A DNA stretch of 64,000 nucleotides from Charina bottae. Lineage: Eukaryota > Chordata > Lepidosauria > Squamata > Charinaidae. The position numbers and the translations under genes were made by a program. The stretch lies in NCBI GenBank assembly GCA_023362775.1, contig JALMGJ010000002.1:36357914-36421913 (forward strand), written 5' to 3'. The notes beneath the pieces are model-generated. The model saw only the letters and a program-made list of their open reading frames with translations. It did no database searches and was not told where the DNA came from. Below are positions 43,362 to 52,944 of this stretch, in pieces (position 1 is the stretch's first letter; the number at the start of each line of letters is the position of its first letter).

Positions 43362-46300
43362 TCAGAAGTCCTCCTGGGAAATTTCTTCGCCTGTGTTCCT
43401 GTCTGCTTCCGGGGAGACAGGAAGCAGAGGTGTGGCCTGGGATTTGTCGTCCGGAAGGTCTTCCTCTGTGTCGCCGCCCACTTCCGGTGGGGCGGGGAGC
43501 AAAGAGGTGTCTTCTGGTGCCGTGAGGTTGGAGATGAGGAAATCGAGGTCGGCGGGGGAAGGTTGTCTTGTAAGCTTCAATTTTAGTCCATCGAGCGTTT
43601 GGCTCTGCCAGGAATCAGGGGGAGAGTGAACTTTCTTGATCCGGGAGTCGTGGACCCACGCCTTGACGCCGGAAACTTTCACTGCAGTCGGGGTGCTGAG
43701 TAGGACTTGGCGGGGTTCAGACCAGCGGGGCTCGGTGCATGCAGGATTCACTTCCTTGACACGTACCCATGAGCCGATCCGAGCCAAGGGGGGCCGAGCC
43801 GGTGCCGGCGGCAGAGCGTCAGAGACCTGTTTGGAGATGGAAGACAAGACATCGGCCAGCGACTGAAGGTAAGCAGTGATGTTGAGTTCTCCCTCGTATG
43901 TGGATTGCAGTGGTTTTGCGACAAATGGGCGGCCATACAACATCTCAAAGGGCGAGAGTCCTAATTTGCCCCCTGGCATGGCGCGGATTCGAGTGAGGGC
44001 AATGGGGAGAATTTTTGGCCATGGTAGGCTGGTTTCCTGGCACAATTTACCTATTTGGACCTTTAGTGTTCTATTCATGCGTTCCACCTTACCCGATGAT
44101 TGTGGGCGATAACTACAATGGAGGTGGAACGGGATATTGAGGTACTTGCTAACCCCTTGCAGGACATTGGAAATGAAATGAGGGCCGTTATTGCTCTCCA
44201 AGCTGACAGGCATGGAGTGTCGGGGAATGATTATCTCTGTGAGGACACGGACAACCTCATGTGCCTTTTGGGTGGCAGTTGGGAAAGCTTCGGGCCAGCC
44301 TGAAAACAGATCGACGAGGACAAGGAGGTTCGTTTTACGGCCCTTCCTTGGTAACTCGGTGAAGTCCATTTGCCAGATTTCACCGGGGTAGCTCGGTTCC
44401 CGGAGGTGACCGCGGGCGACCGGCCCCCCGCGAGGGTTGTTTTGTTGGCAGATTTCACAGCGGTCATGGAGAGCAGTGCAGACCGATCGGAGGCCAGAGT
44501 TGCAGTATCGTTGTGAGAGCCATGTGTAAAGGATCTTGACGCCAGAGTGAGACATTAGGTGGGCCCGACGGGCCAGTGGCCACAGTAATTTTGATGGAAG
44601 TTGGATCTTATTACCAACGAGCCACCACCCATTCTCGTTCCAGGAGCCGGCTGGGTCTAAGGTGTCTGAGGCGTCATAAAGGGGGCAGAAGTTATTGTCA
44701 ATTGCATGAGGGGCAAGAGCGGGGAAGATTGTGTGGCATTCGTCCCCTGCAATAGCTGCTTTGCTAGCCCAGTGGTCCGCTAGCTGGTTTCCCTTGGTGA
44801 CTTCCCCTTGGTCCGTCTGGTGCCCTCTACAGTGTATTACTGCTATGGCCGTAGGTAGCCGGATGGCTGTTGCGAGCTCCTCCAAAAGCGGTTTCATGGC
44901 CAGGGTTTTCCCGTCCGTACCTACATAGCCCCGGGCCTTCCAGAGAGCCGAGTGGCAGTGGGCGGCGAGGAAGGCATACCGGCTGTCGGTGTAAATGGAG
45001 ACACGCTGATTGGCTGCCAAACGGCAGGCGGCAATGACGGCCATGAGTTCAGCCGCTTGGGCGGAGTATTTTGGGGGGAGCTTCCTAAGCATGACGGGAT
45101 TCTCATGGTTGACAACCGCGAATCCTGTGAAACGGAGGCCGTTTTGTACAAAGGAAGAGCCATCCGTCCAAAACTGTAAATCCGCTTGTGGCAGAGGCGT
45201 TGCCATGAGATCAGGGCGGATGCCAGCGACAACTTCCAGAGTTTGCAAGCAGTCATGAGGTTCAGGGGCATTTGGAGTATCTGGGGCATCCGTGGCCGGA
45301 AGTAGCGTTGCTGGGTTAAGACGCTCACAGCATTGTTGGGTGTCCCTGTCCTGGCCCCATGGAGGCGGTCTTTGATGCCGGTAGGGGGTGGGGCTACGGG
45401 CTGGACCTCGGGCAGGGTAGTCCGGGAAGCTTCTTCGGTTAAGTTCAGGGCAATCCTTACGCCAGTGACCCAGCCTATGGCAGTGATTACAGGGCCGGTC
45501 ATCTCTTGGACCCCTGAAGGGTCTGTTGGAGGTGGGTTGGTAGGTGTCCCTCCCCGGTCCATGCAGGCGGTCAGCAATGGCGGCGGCTATGATGTTTGCG
45601 TTTTCCCTCGCCTGGTATTGGGCAGCGTATTTATCAGATTCCTCCCGTTGTGAGAAAACAGTCTGAGCCGTTTGTAATAGGACCTCTAAAGATTGGGCGG
45701 CCGGGGCAGGCAGGCGCTGCAGCTTCCTGCGGATGTCCGGGGCACACTGCCCTATGAAGGCAATTTTGAGAGTGGCTTCGTTGACGGCGGCGTCAGGATC
45801 TAAGTCAGTGTGCCGCCGGTAGGCGTCTTTAAGACGTTGTAGGAACTCCGTAGGTGATTCCTTGGAGTTTTGAACAGTTTGGTGCACCTTCAAGTAGTTT
45901 ACAGTTTTCGGGACACCGTTCTTGAAGCCCATGACAAAAGCGTCACGTGCTCTTTCTAGGGCGAGCCTGTCATCGGCATTGTTGGGGTCTAGGCTCACGG
46001 CTGGGGAGAACAGCTGTTCGGTGGGGGGCCATCCCGACTGATCCTGTTGGTTAGGTCTCCCAATGCGCTGATCATCATAATATTTCATGGCTGCTTTGAG
46101 GACCTGTGTCTTTTCCTCCAGGGTTAAGAAGGAGGAGAGCAGGGTGAAGAGATCTGGTATTGAGGGAAGGTGTGTCCCCATGATGCGCTGCACCATGTCC
46201 ACATACGCTTGGGGGGACTCCCTGTACGGTGGCAGACCATTACGCCAATTATGGAGGTCTGTTGTAGTGAAAGGGGTGTGGACGTATAAAAGTCCTTGAG

Positions 46301-47180
46301 GTCCAGGAACTTGCCTCAGCGGTGCTTCAATGACAGGGTATAGCGTATGCAGCCTGGTATGTTTTGGGCTCAGTTGCGGGGATGGGGCACGATCGGAGTC
46401 CACCTTCCCCGGACTTGGTTTGAAGGGTAGGGCTTCCCAGAGCTCCCTGTCTGCCCTGGAAATGGTTTTTGTGGGGGCAGGGGTTTCCTCATGAGCTGGA
46501 GAGGTATCCCTTTGGGGGGTTTTCCTCAATGTCGAGGTAAGCTCAGAGATCAGCTCGCGGACAGCTTCCGCCAGAATTTTAGTGTCCTCCTTCTCTTTCT
46601 GCGCCCCTGCGCACTGAGGTTGCTCTTCGGGTGTGGCCACAAGAGGTGGCGAGGTTTGTGCCTCAGGGTCTGGAGGTGCAGTGGCGGAGACACCTCCCTG
46701 CGCCAAGGGAGATGGCTGAGCGGCAGTTTGCTGCCGTGATGGAACGTGTGGTGGTGGAAAGAGGAGATCATCCTCCTCTTCTGGAGAAGAGGAGTGCGGG
46801 GAACGGGCCATAAGCAACTTTTCTGGTATAAATATACCGTTTTGGTCCAACAAGTCCGTTCGGCCCGTGAGGTTTAAAAACATTTTAACATAGATCAGTT
46901 CTTCAACTTTCTCTTGGCCAGTCAAAAATTTTGAGAACAGTCTTAGGTATTCCGGATCTAACGACCCGTCTGGAGGCCAAGTCATTCCGTGAAGGGGTGG
47001 GTAAAAGGGCCATATCTCTGCGCAGAAGGCCCGAAGTTTTGATTTCTTTAGAGATATGCAAGTCGCAGTAGGCTTGAGCAAGCTCCAATGTTTCAAGACA
47101 CAACGGAGAGGAGTGGGACTTCCCTTATTCCCTGCCCTCGTCGATGGGTTAGTCTTCGCATGGCTATGACAATTTCCCAT
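43362..47180 (-). CDS. Gag-RNaseH-integrase fusion ORF, 1272 codons
   Basis: The ORF starts MGNC, a potential myristoylation signal. Residues 1 to about 120 look like matrix and are followed by a proline-rich linker. The capsid lies near 280-520, and a single CCHC knuckle (CNHCHRLGHWRKDC) near 560. At about residue 617 the frame passes directly into the last residues of RT (LNPATLLP). RNase H follows (WTDGSS, AELMAV, YTDSRYAF, GNQLADHWA; all acidic residues present). Integrase comes next: the HHCC zinc motif, MDFTELP with the first acidic residue, ESNNGP where the second acidic position is Asn, and GKVERMNR with the Glu, 35 residues later. No protease DTG or RT YXDD motif occurs. The usual gag stop is gone, so one continuous frame spans the deletion. 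Particles could not mature or reverse-transcribe without a helper. Confidence 0.9.
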   Translation of the reverse strand: MGNCHSHAKTNPSTRAGNKGSPTPLRCVLKHWSLLKPTATCISLKKSKLRAFCAEIWPFYPPLHGMTWPPDGSLDPEYLRLFSKFLTGQEKVEELIYVKMFLNLTGRTDLLDQNGIFIPEKLLMARSPHSSSPEEEDDLLFPPPHVPSRQQTAAQPSPLAQGGVSATAPPDPEAQTSPPLVATPEEQPQCAGAQKEKEDTKILAEAVRELISELTSTLRKTPQRDTSPAHEETPAPTKTISRADRELWEALPFKPSPGKVDSDRAPSPQLSPKHTRLHTLYPVIEAPLRQVPGPQGLLYVHTPFTTTDLHNWRNGLPPYRESPQAYVDMVQRIMGTHLPSIPDLFTLLSSFLTLEEKTQVLKAAMKYYDDQRIGRPNQQDQSGWPPTEQLFSPAVSLDPNNADDRLALERARDAFVMGFKNGVPKTVNYLKVHQTVQNSKESPTEFLQRLKDAYRRHTDLDPDAAVNEATLKIAFIGQCAPDIRRKLQRLPAPAAQSLEVLLQTAQTVFSQREESDKYAAQYQARENANIIAAAIADRLHGPGRDTYQPTSNRPFRGPRDDRPCNHCHRLGHWRKDCPELNRRSFPDYPARGPARSPTPYRHQRPPPWGQDRDTQQCCERLNPATLLPATDAPDTPNAPEPHDCLQTLEVVAGIRPDLMATPLPQADLQFWTDGSSFVQNGLRFTGFAVVNHENPVMLRKLPPKYSAQAAELMAVIAACRLAANQRVSIYTDSRYAFLAAHCHSALWKARGYVGTDGKTLAMKPLLEELATAIRLPTAIAVIHCRGHQTDQGEVTKGNQLADHWASKAAIAGDECHTIFPALAPHAIDNNFCPLYDASDTLDPAGSWNENGWWLVGNKIQLPSKLLWPLARRAHLMSHSGVKILYTWLSQRYCNSGLRSVCTALHDRCEICQQNNPRGGPVARGHLREPSYPGEIWQMDFTELPRKGRKTNLLVLVDLFSGWPEAFPTATQKAHEVVRVLTEIIIPRHSMPVSLESNNGPHFISNVLQGVSKYLNIPFHLHCSYRPQSSGKVERMNRTLKVQIGKLCQETSLPWPKILPIALTRIRAMPGGKLGLSPFEMLYGRPFVAKPLQSTYEGELNITAYLQSLADVLSSISKQVSDALPPAPARPPLARIGSWVRVKEVNPACTEPRWSEPRQVLLSTPTAVKVSGVKAWVHDSRIKKVHSPPDSWQSQTLDGLKLKLTRQPSPADLDFLISNLTAPEDTSLLPAPPEVGGDTEEDLPDDKSQATPLLPVSPEADRNTGEEISQEDF

Positions 47181-48552
47181 GTCCGGCAGCAGAAAGCTAA
47201 AAGGGGACAGTCCAGGAGACAGTGTGTGTGAGGGGAGCGAGTCAGATTCTCTTTTGCCAGGAACAGAGCCTCCAGCAGGCGCTGGACTTAACCAGCAGCA
47301 AGTTTAAGGTTCGTTGGAGGTGAACCTCCAGCAGGCGCTGGACTCACTGGTTGGATAAATTTAAGGCTCTACTCCCCGCAACCTCCCAGCAGGCGCTGGC
47401 TGAATTTTTAAAGGTTGCTTTTCTGAAACAGCCTCCCAGCAGGCGCTGGCTGAATTTTTAAAGGTTGCTTTTCTGAAACAGCCTCCCAGCAGGCGCTGGC
47501 TGAATTTTTAAAGGCTGCTTTACTGAGTTCTGCAGGTGGTTCGCTCTTAGGACGGGGGTTTCCACCGGAAGGGGCCTTTTCGGGAAGCGTCGTCGTGAGA
47601 CTTGCCAGGTCTTGGGACTCCGCAGCCCGGAGGCGTGCCTGGAGGTGGGGGATAGAGTCGTTCCCACTGGAAGGGGCCTCTCGGAAGCGTCGTCACAAGA
47701 CTTGCCAGGTCTTGGGACTCCGCAGCCTGGAGGTGTGCCTGAGGTGGGGGATAGAGTTGGGTGTCCGCCCCAGAAGAGGATGAGGTTGAGTCCCAACCCC
47801 AATAATCTCTCTGGTCGGAGGAAAGCCTTGGGTGTCTGCCCTTACCACATTCGCAAGCAGCAGAAGGAATAAATAGGGGGATCGGCCACTCCGGCCGCCA
47901 AGGGTCCCACTGGACCCGCAGGAACTCTCAGGATTTTCTCAGTCCTATAGGGGCACCCTGCCTCCTAGCCCGACCGGGACGTGCACCTGTCCTCCCTCTA
48001 CGAGCTCCTGCCCCAAAACCAAGCTAGCTTCTTCAGAGTTTTCTCCGGCTCCCTCCTCCCTGTGCGGGAGTGCAGCCCTCTGGTTCTTCAGTACGGAGTT
48101 TTCATTAGGGATCACCAGACATTCATCCAAATGTGCGATCAATGCCGACCCAGCTAGCCGAAAAGCAGTCTAGATACCCAATTAAGTCGGGCTTCTGGGA
48201 ACTGCGACAAGGATCTCCCTGAGACCCAAAAGGGTCTCCACAGCCGCTTTGTGGCTACTTCCTTGTGAAGAAATACCACGGCTCATGTACACACACACAC
48301 ACAACACTCCCCCCCCTAAGAAAAGTCGTACTCACCAACGTTGGTAATTCTTTTGCAGTCCTGACTTCTCAGTCCTGACGAGGGGTCCGTTTTCAAAGTC
48401 TTGGTTGCAGGCAGTTTTTAGGGTGAAAGCCACCGGAAAAAACTCAGGTCTGGGAGCGCTCGTGGCGTTGCCTAACCTCCAAGCTGCTTTTCCCTGACAG
48501 ACTGGTTCAGAGAGTCTGCTTCCCTTTAAGGGGATTCACAGGTACTCCCCGA
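47181..48552 (-). other. Proviral 5' leader with tandem repeats
   Basis: This 1.37-kb leader lies between the primer site and the gag start. It holds three 50-bp units (around CCTCCCAGCAGGCGCTGGCT at 47,382, 47,432 and 47,482), looser relatives at 47,268 and 47,326, and two units of about 100 bp around GACTTGCCAGGTCTTGGGAC (47,598 and 47,698). A short (CA)n run lies near 48,290. The packaging signal should lie here. No ORF of note was seen. Confidence 0.75.
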
Positions 48553-48570
48553 TTCCCGGCCAACACACCA
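48553..48570 (-). other. Primer binding site, tRNA-Gly-like
   Basis: On the minus strand TGGTGTGTTGGCCGGGAA lies two bases inside the 5' LTR. It matches the complement of the 3' end of vertebrate tRNA-Gly (UCC type) at 17 of 18 positions as I recall that tRNA. Confidence 0.75.
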
Positions 48571-48572
48571 AA

Positions 48573-49454
48573 TGTTAGGCACCAAAACTTACCATGCACC
48601 TTCCAGAATAAGCCAAGTACACAACAGAGACTTCGGGAACGGACAACAGCAAATTTATTTGGCGCCAAGCAAGGGTGCCGGATGGCAGTCCTACAGACAT
48701 CACACGCAGGTGACCTCTGAATGGAACAGCCATCCCGAGTACAAGAGTGCACAACCTTTTATACAGCAAATACAAACAGGAAGTGAGGATGATGATGGTA
48801 TGCCCATATGTGGGTGAGGTGTCCTCTGACCATTCCCTGGGATTGGCTAGTTCTTGGGGATCAGGGTCCCTCCCAGAGCTGAAGGATTCTGGGATTCACC
48901 AGGTCAAGGGGGTGACGTGGGTCATCAACATAGTTGCAAAGGATGGATTCTTGTGAATATTCACACCATTTGTTCTATGGGCACTGTCCGGGGGCCCAGA
49001 GATTAACACTTGCATCTTACAGAGATAACAGTAACACTTACAGGGACATTGGGTTATACAAGCATACTAAATCACAGAGGTCAGAACCATAAAATCAAGT
49101 CTTTGCATATTCACATCTTGGGAAAGGGTAGAACAAGGGATTTCTTACAAGGAAGTCAAGTAAACATGTTAGCTTGTCAGGAAGAAGATGCTGACCAGAT
49201 AGGGAGAGCCCCAAGCTGGTATGCATTCTAAAGAGAGGTAGGATTACTTTATAGCGCCTAGTATTGCTATGCAGAATTCTCTCGGGCCTTGCTGGGGCAG
49301 GCCCATCTCAGGGGTCATTCCTGGGTTAACACTCTTTGGTTCAAGCACAATCTTTGGTTCAGTAAAGCTCTAGCAGCGTTGCATTATGGGAAACACTAAA
49401 ACAAGGTGTTTTCCAGACCAAGGTCTGTGGCCCATGGTTTCTCAAATCCCTTCC
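48573..49454 (-). repeat. 5' LTR of the provirus
   Basis: The TATA box TATAAAAGG is at 48,755-48,763 and AATAAA at 48,654-48,659, an exact 8131-bp offset from the left copy. The outer end runs into pyrimidine repeats, so the terminal bases are altered. Transcription would run leftwards, away from FLOT1. Confidence 0.95.
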
Positions 49455-49496
49455 CTCAATCCCTTCCCTCCCTCCCTCCCTCCCTCCCTTCCTGCC

Positions 49497-49576
<80 letters not shown>

Positions 49577-49790
49577 TTTCTTTATCTCTTTTCCCTTCTT
49601 CCTTCCTTCCTCCCTCCCTCCCTTCATTCTCCAGCTCTTTTCCTTCCTTCCTTCCTTCCTTCCTTCCTTCCTTCCTTCCTTCCTTCCTTCCTTCCTTCCT
49701 TCCTTCTCCATCTCTTTTCCCTTCTCCTTCCTTCCTCCCTCCCTCCCTCCCTTCTCCAGCTCTTTTCCCTCTCCCCTCCCATTCTCAGCC
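49441..49790. repeat. Polypyrimidine tract: (CCCT)n, (CTTT)n, (CCTT)n
   Basis: About 350 bp of almost pure pyrimidine on the plus strand, with a (CTTT)n run at 49,497-49,577 and (CCTT)n at 49,640-49,705. It can adopt triplex or slipped structures. The ORFs across it (for example the 322-codon one starting at 49,386) are repeat translations. Confidence 0.95.
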
Positions 49791-50210
49791 TCCGTCTCAC
49801 ATATTCTTGGCCGACACCAGATGGACCTCCACAGGCGGACCGCCGCCGCTCCGCTCAACGGGGAACGCAGCAGCCCTGCGAGCCAAAGGGGAGCGCGGGC
49901 AGCGGATAGGCTGCGGCGTCACTCCCCTCTCGCGATCAGCCGCGATTGCGACGCGCGGCGGCCTCCAGCAGGGCCTGCGTTAGTGGAAAAGCGAAAGTTC
50001 GCCCCCGAGGGCTGCTGGGAAAGTGGAAGGGCGTGTCCGTCGGGAGCGGCCAAGAGCGGGTGCGGGTCCGGGAAAGGCAGGTATGGTCTGGGCTTCGGCG
50101 AGCCTGGAAGGGGGTGCGTGGACGGGCGGCGTGCAAGGGGGGGAAAGAGGGCCGTTTGCAAGGTTGCACGCAGCCCCACTGGGGGTCGTATCCTCTCTCC
50201 TTGCGCTTTT
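49791..50210 (+). promoter_or_regulatory. FLOT1: CpG-rich region, probable FLOT1 promoter and first exon
   Basis: This is the only CpG-dense, non-repeat stretch near the gene, about 4 kb upstream of the start codon. A splice-donor-like GGCAG/GTATGG at about 50,080 could end a non-coding first exon. Mammalian FLOT1 also starts with a non-coding exon. The link to FLOT1 is inferred from position and composition; no transcript evidence is available. Confidence 0.5.
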
Positions 50211-51019
50211 TGCAAAACCCACATAAATAACGGGCCTGCTTTTGCCTTTTTCAGACTTAATTTTCTCGGGCTGTTTCCTCAGCGAATTATAGTGTCATTA
50301 AGCCATCGTGATGCCAATATATCAGTAAGAAAGAAAAGCTTTACGTTACCATAGAAATGGCTGGATGGTGCTGTAAGTTGCTGTCACCCTGTAGTGTAGA
50401 AATTGCCTGGGTCGTCTTCCCCTTTGGGGGTGCTTATTTTGAATTAACCCACTAGTCCTCATGGTCTGCCCGCCTTAGGAAAGCTTTCAGCTCTGGCTTT
50501 GGTCCAAACGCCCCATTGCTAGATGCACTGCCTAAATAATTAGATCTTCCTTTGGAAAATGGCTCCAGGTTCTTGGGTTGGGTCTTGTCAGAGGGGAAAA
50601 AAATAGCCTTTGCCGGTGATTGGTGTATCCAGAAGAAATATACATACAAAGGCGGGACAAGACAGGGAGCAGCGGCTGGAAATTAAAAGGGATGAGAATC
50701 AGGGTAATTAGGAGGAATTAAGAGCTATTGATCATTGGAACTGTCTGCTTAGAATAATGATGGGTTACCTTGACAGAAAGTTTCCAAACATGGAGCTGGA
50801 TGGCTTCCTTTCATGGAATCTTGACCTGAGAAGGGGGTCAAGGTGAGCTGAGCAGGGGGATTGGACTCTCATCCCTTCCACTTTAGGTATAAATGTAAAT
50901 TCCATCCACTGCAAAAGCTCTGGGTGAGTTACATTATTTTATGTATGTAAAATAATTCTAAAGCATTCTAAAACCATCCAGCATTCTAAAATAACCTTAG
51001 AACCTTCAAAACACTAAAA
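50211..51019. other. No feature recognised (probable FLOT1 5' intron)
   Basis: Unassigned sequence between the CpG-rich region and a hAT cluster. Confidence 0.4.
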
Positions 51020-51027
51020 CTCTAGAT

Positions 51028-51468
51028 CAGTGCTTCTCAACCTTGGGAACTTTAAGATGTGTGGACTTCAACTCCCTGAATTCTGGCTGGCTGGGGAATT
51101 CTGGGAGTTGAAGTCCACACATCTTAAAGTTCCCAAGGTTGAGAAACACTGGTTTGATGGAACAGGCCCTTTGCCCACTTGAGGGCATCTGGCAGAATCG
51201 GAGGCCGCTTAAATGAACTTAAATGGAAGTCTGCTAGGAGCTGAACTGACTGGGGAATTCTGGGAGTTGAAGTCCACACATCTTAAAGTTCCCAAGGTTG
51301 AGAAACACTGGTTTGATGGAACAGGCCCTTTGCCCACTTGAGGGCATCTGGCAGAATCGGAGGCCGCTTAAATGAACTTAAATGGAAGTCTGCTAGGAGC
51401 TGAACTGACTGGGGAATTCTGGGAGTTGAAGTCCACACATCTTAAAGTTCCCAAGGTGAGAAACACTG
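51028..51468. mobile_element. Palindromic hAT MITE with 159-bp tandem duplication
   Basis: The start CAGTGCTTCTCAACC and the final end GAGAAACACTG belong to the family seen at 11,246. The outer flanks CTCTAGAT and ATCTAGAT agree at 7 of 8 bases. Inside, a 159-bp unit containing GGTTTGATGGAACAGGCCCT is repeated (51,151 and 51,310), and each unit ends with a copy of the MITE right arm. Confidence 0.8.
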
Positions 51469-51476
51469 ATCTAGAT

Positions 51477-51939
51477 TGTGTTATGAATGAGTACCTGCTG
51501 TGTTGCCATTTAACTTCAGGTGTCCCTGTAGAATCACATTCTACATCCAAGCACATGCACTGTGGCTTTTGTAAGAGTTTCTTGTCAGGATGTGTGACTG
51601 ACTGTAAGGTCTTTGAGGTGGGCCTGCCTTCAAAAGTGTTCTGGAAAGTTTAGATAACTCAAATGGAAGCTTAGCTAACCAGGCCTGGCGAGTGGAGTTC
51701 ACTCACCAGTTCTGAAACAGCTGTACAAGTTCCCTGTCCTGTCTTGGAGATGATTCCAAAAGTCGGTTGTGAACTTCAAAGCTTTGTAAGGCTTGGGATT
51801 TGTATATATTGCCCCTTTTCATAATGTCCATGGAAACATGAGACCTTTATAGTGGTGGTACCCTATTCGTAGAGTACTGGAGAAGATCTCCCTGGGGCAT
51901 AGCTTATTTTCTATGCAAATAAAGCTGCAGTTTAATATT
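51477..51939. other. No feature recognised
   Basis: Unassigned. GCAAATAAAGCTGCAG near 51,916 contains an AATAAA but has no clear transcript context. Confidence 0.35.
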
Positions 51940-52110
51940 GATTGATTTATTTATATATCAAATTTATATAGCCGCCCATCTCACAAGAAGTGACTCTGGG
52001 TGGCGTACAACAAAGAGATAAAACAGTAAACATGTAAAAAAACCATTATTAAAAAGTTTAAAAAGCATATGGCACACAAAGGATTAGATTAGCAAGGGAG
52101 CCACCTCAAG
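51940..52110 (-). mobile_element. L2-type LINE 3' tail
   Basis: A (TTTA)n-like run is followed by GACTCTGGGTGGCGTACAAC and an A-rich stretch, the same 3' block as at 6020. Confidence 0.5.
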
Positions 52111-52944
52111 ATCTTACCGGTCAAGCTTTTTGAATGTAAGGATCTCTTTCCATTTTGGCTCAATTTACTCTTACACATAGGTATAAACCAGAATTTAACC
52201 ATGGTTTGCTGAGAAAACCATAATGTCCTAGTTCCTAGAAATTGCCTGGCTCACCCATCACACACTTAAGCTAAGAATAGACCGACCACCTGTTGGCTTA
52301 CTGTTATGCATGAACCCAGCTACTGAGTCTCCTGCATGACCACCACAGATGGAGAAGGTTCTCAGGTCAGGAACAGCAGTGTGCTGACACAAACAGAAAG
52401 GCACAAACCCACAACTCCTCTCTGCTACAATAGAATTTAAGCAGCAGTGGACAAACTCCCATCCAAGCAAGTTTTTTTTTACCATTCCTGAACTGAGGAT
52501 TCCAAAGACATGCCAAAGGAACCTGCAGCAGAACCCAAAGATTGCCACATGGGCCTTTTGTCTGATCCATAAGGAGGTTCTCTGGTGCCTTTCAGGTGTG
52601 TTGGACTTTTTAACCTCCATCTTTTAGTTCAGGTGGAAATGGTGGGAGTGGGCTTAGCACATCTGGAGAGGACCAGGTTGAGGAAAGTGCTATGTGAATG
52701 TTCATAGAAACCTAACAAGCAACCTTGGCTACAGCAGGGTTTCCCAACCTTGACAGCTTCCAGATGTGTGGCCACTACTGATCATTCTGAGAGTTGGAAT
52801 CCCTATATTTGGAAGTTGCCAAAATTCCTGGGTTGGAGCAAGATCAGTGGCCAGTTTAGCTTGGTGGTAGCTTTATTATCTTCAGTAGATTCATCAAGAA
52901 CCCTTCATCCATAAGAACACTTTGGAGTTTCAAGCAAGGATCTT
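52111..52944. other. No gene recognised; one hAT-like remnant
   Basis: 52,737-52,835 (GGGTTTCCCAACCTTGACAG to CCTGGGTTGGAG) is a decayed hAT MITE. The 120-codon minus-strand ORF ending at 52,258 has no recognised domain. Confidence 0.4.

Larger units (their letters stand above)
40442..49454 (-). mobile_element. Class I endogenous retrovirus, pol-deleted provirus
   Basis: This 9.0-kb minus-strand provirus has two 882-bp LTRs (left 40,442-41,323 is the 3' LTR, right 48,573-49,454 the 5' LTR). They align without gaps with about five internal differences. The order is 5' LTR, primer site, long repeat-rich leader, a Gag-RNaseH-integrase ORF, env, polypurine tract, 3' LTR. The Gag plan, the CWLC motif in the surface subunit, the CX6CC motif in the transmembrane subunit, and the integrase carboxy domain indicate a gammaretrovirus-like element. 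Protease and almost all of reverse transcriptase are absent. The target duplication cannot be read because both flanks are simple pyrimidine repeats. Confidence 0.95.

Noticed and set aside
40442..49454. A complete replication-competent provirus
   Set aside because: Protease and most RT are missing, the integrase has a changed catalytic position and env has a premature stop.
49386..50354. 322-codon plus-strand ORF
   Set aside because: Its first half is translated polypyrimidine repeat (poly Ser-Phe-Leu) and the rest is the CpG-rich region.
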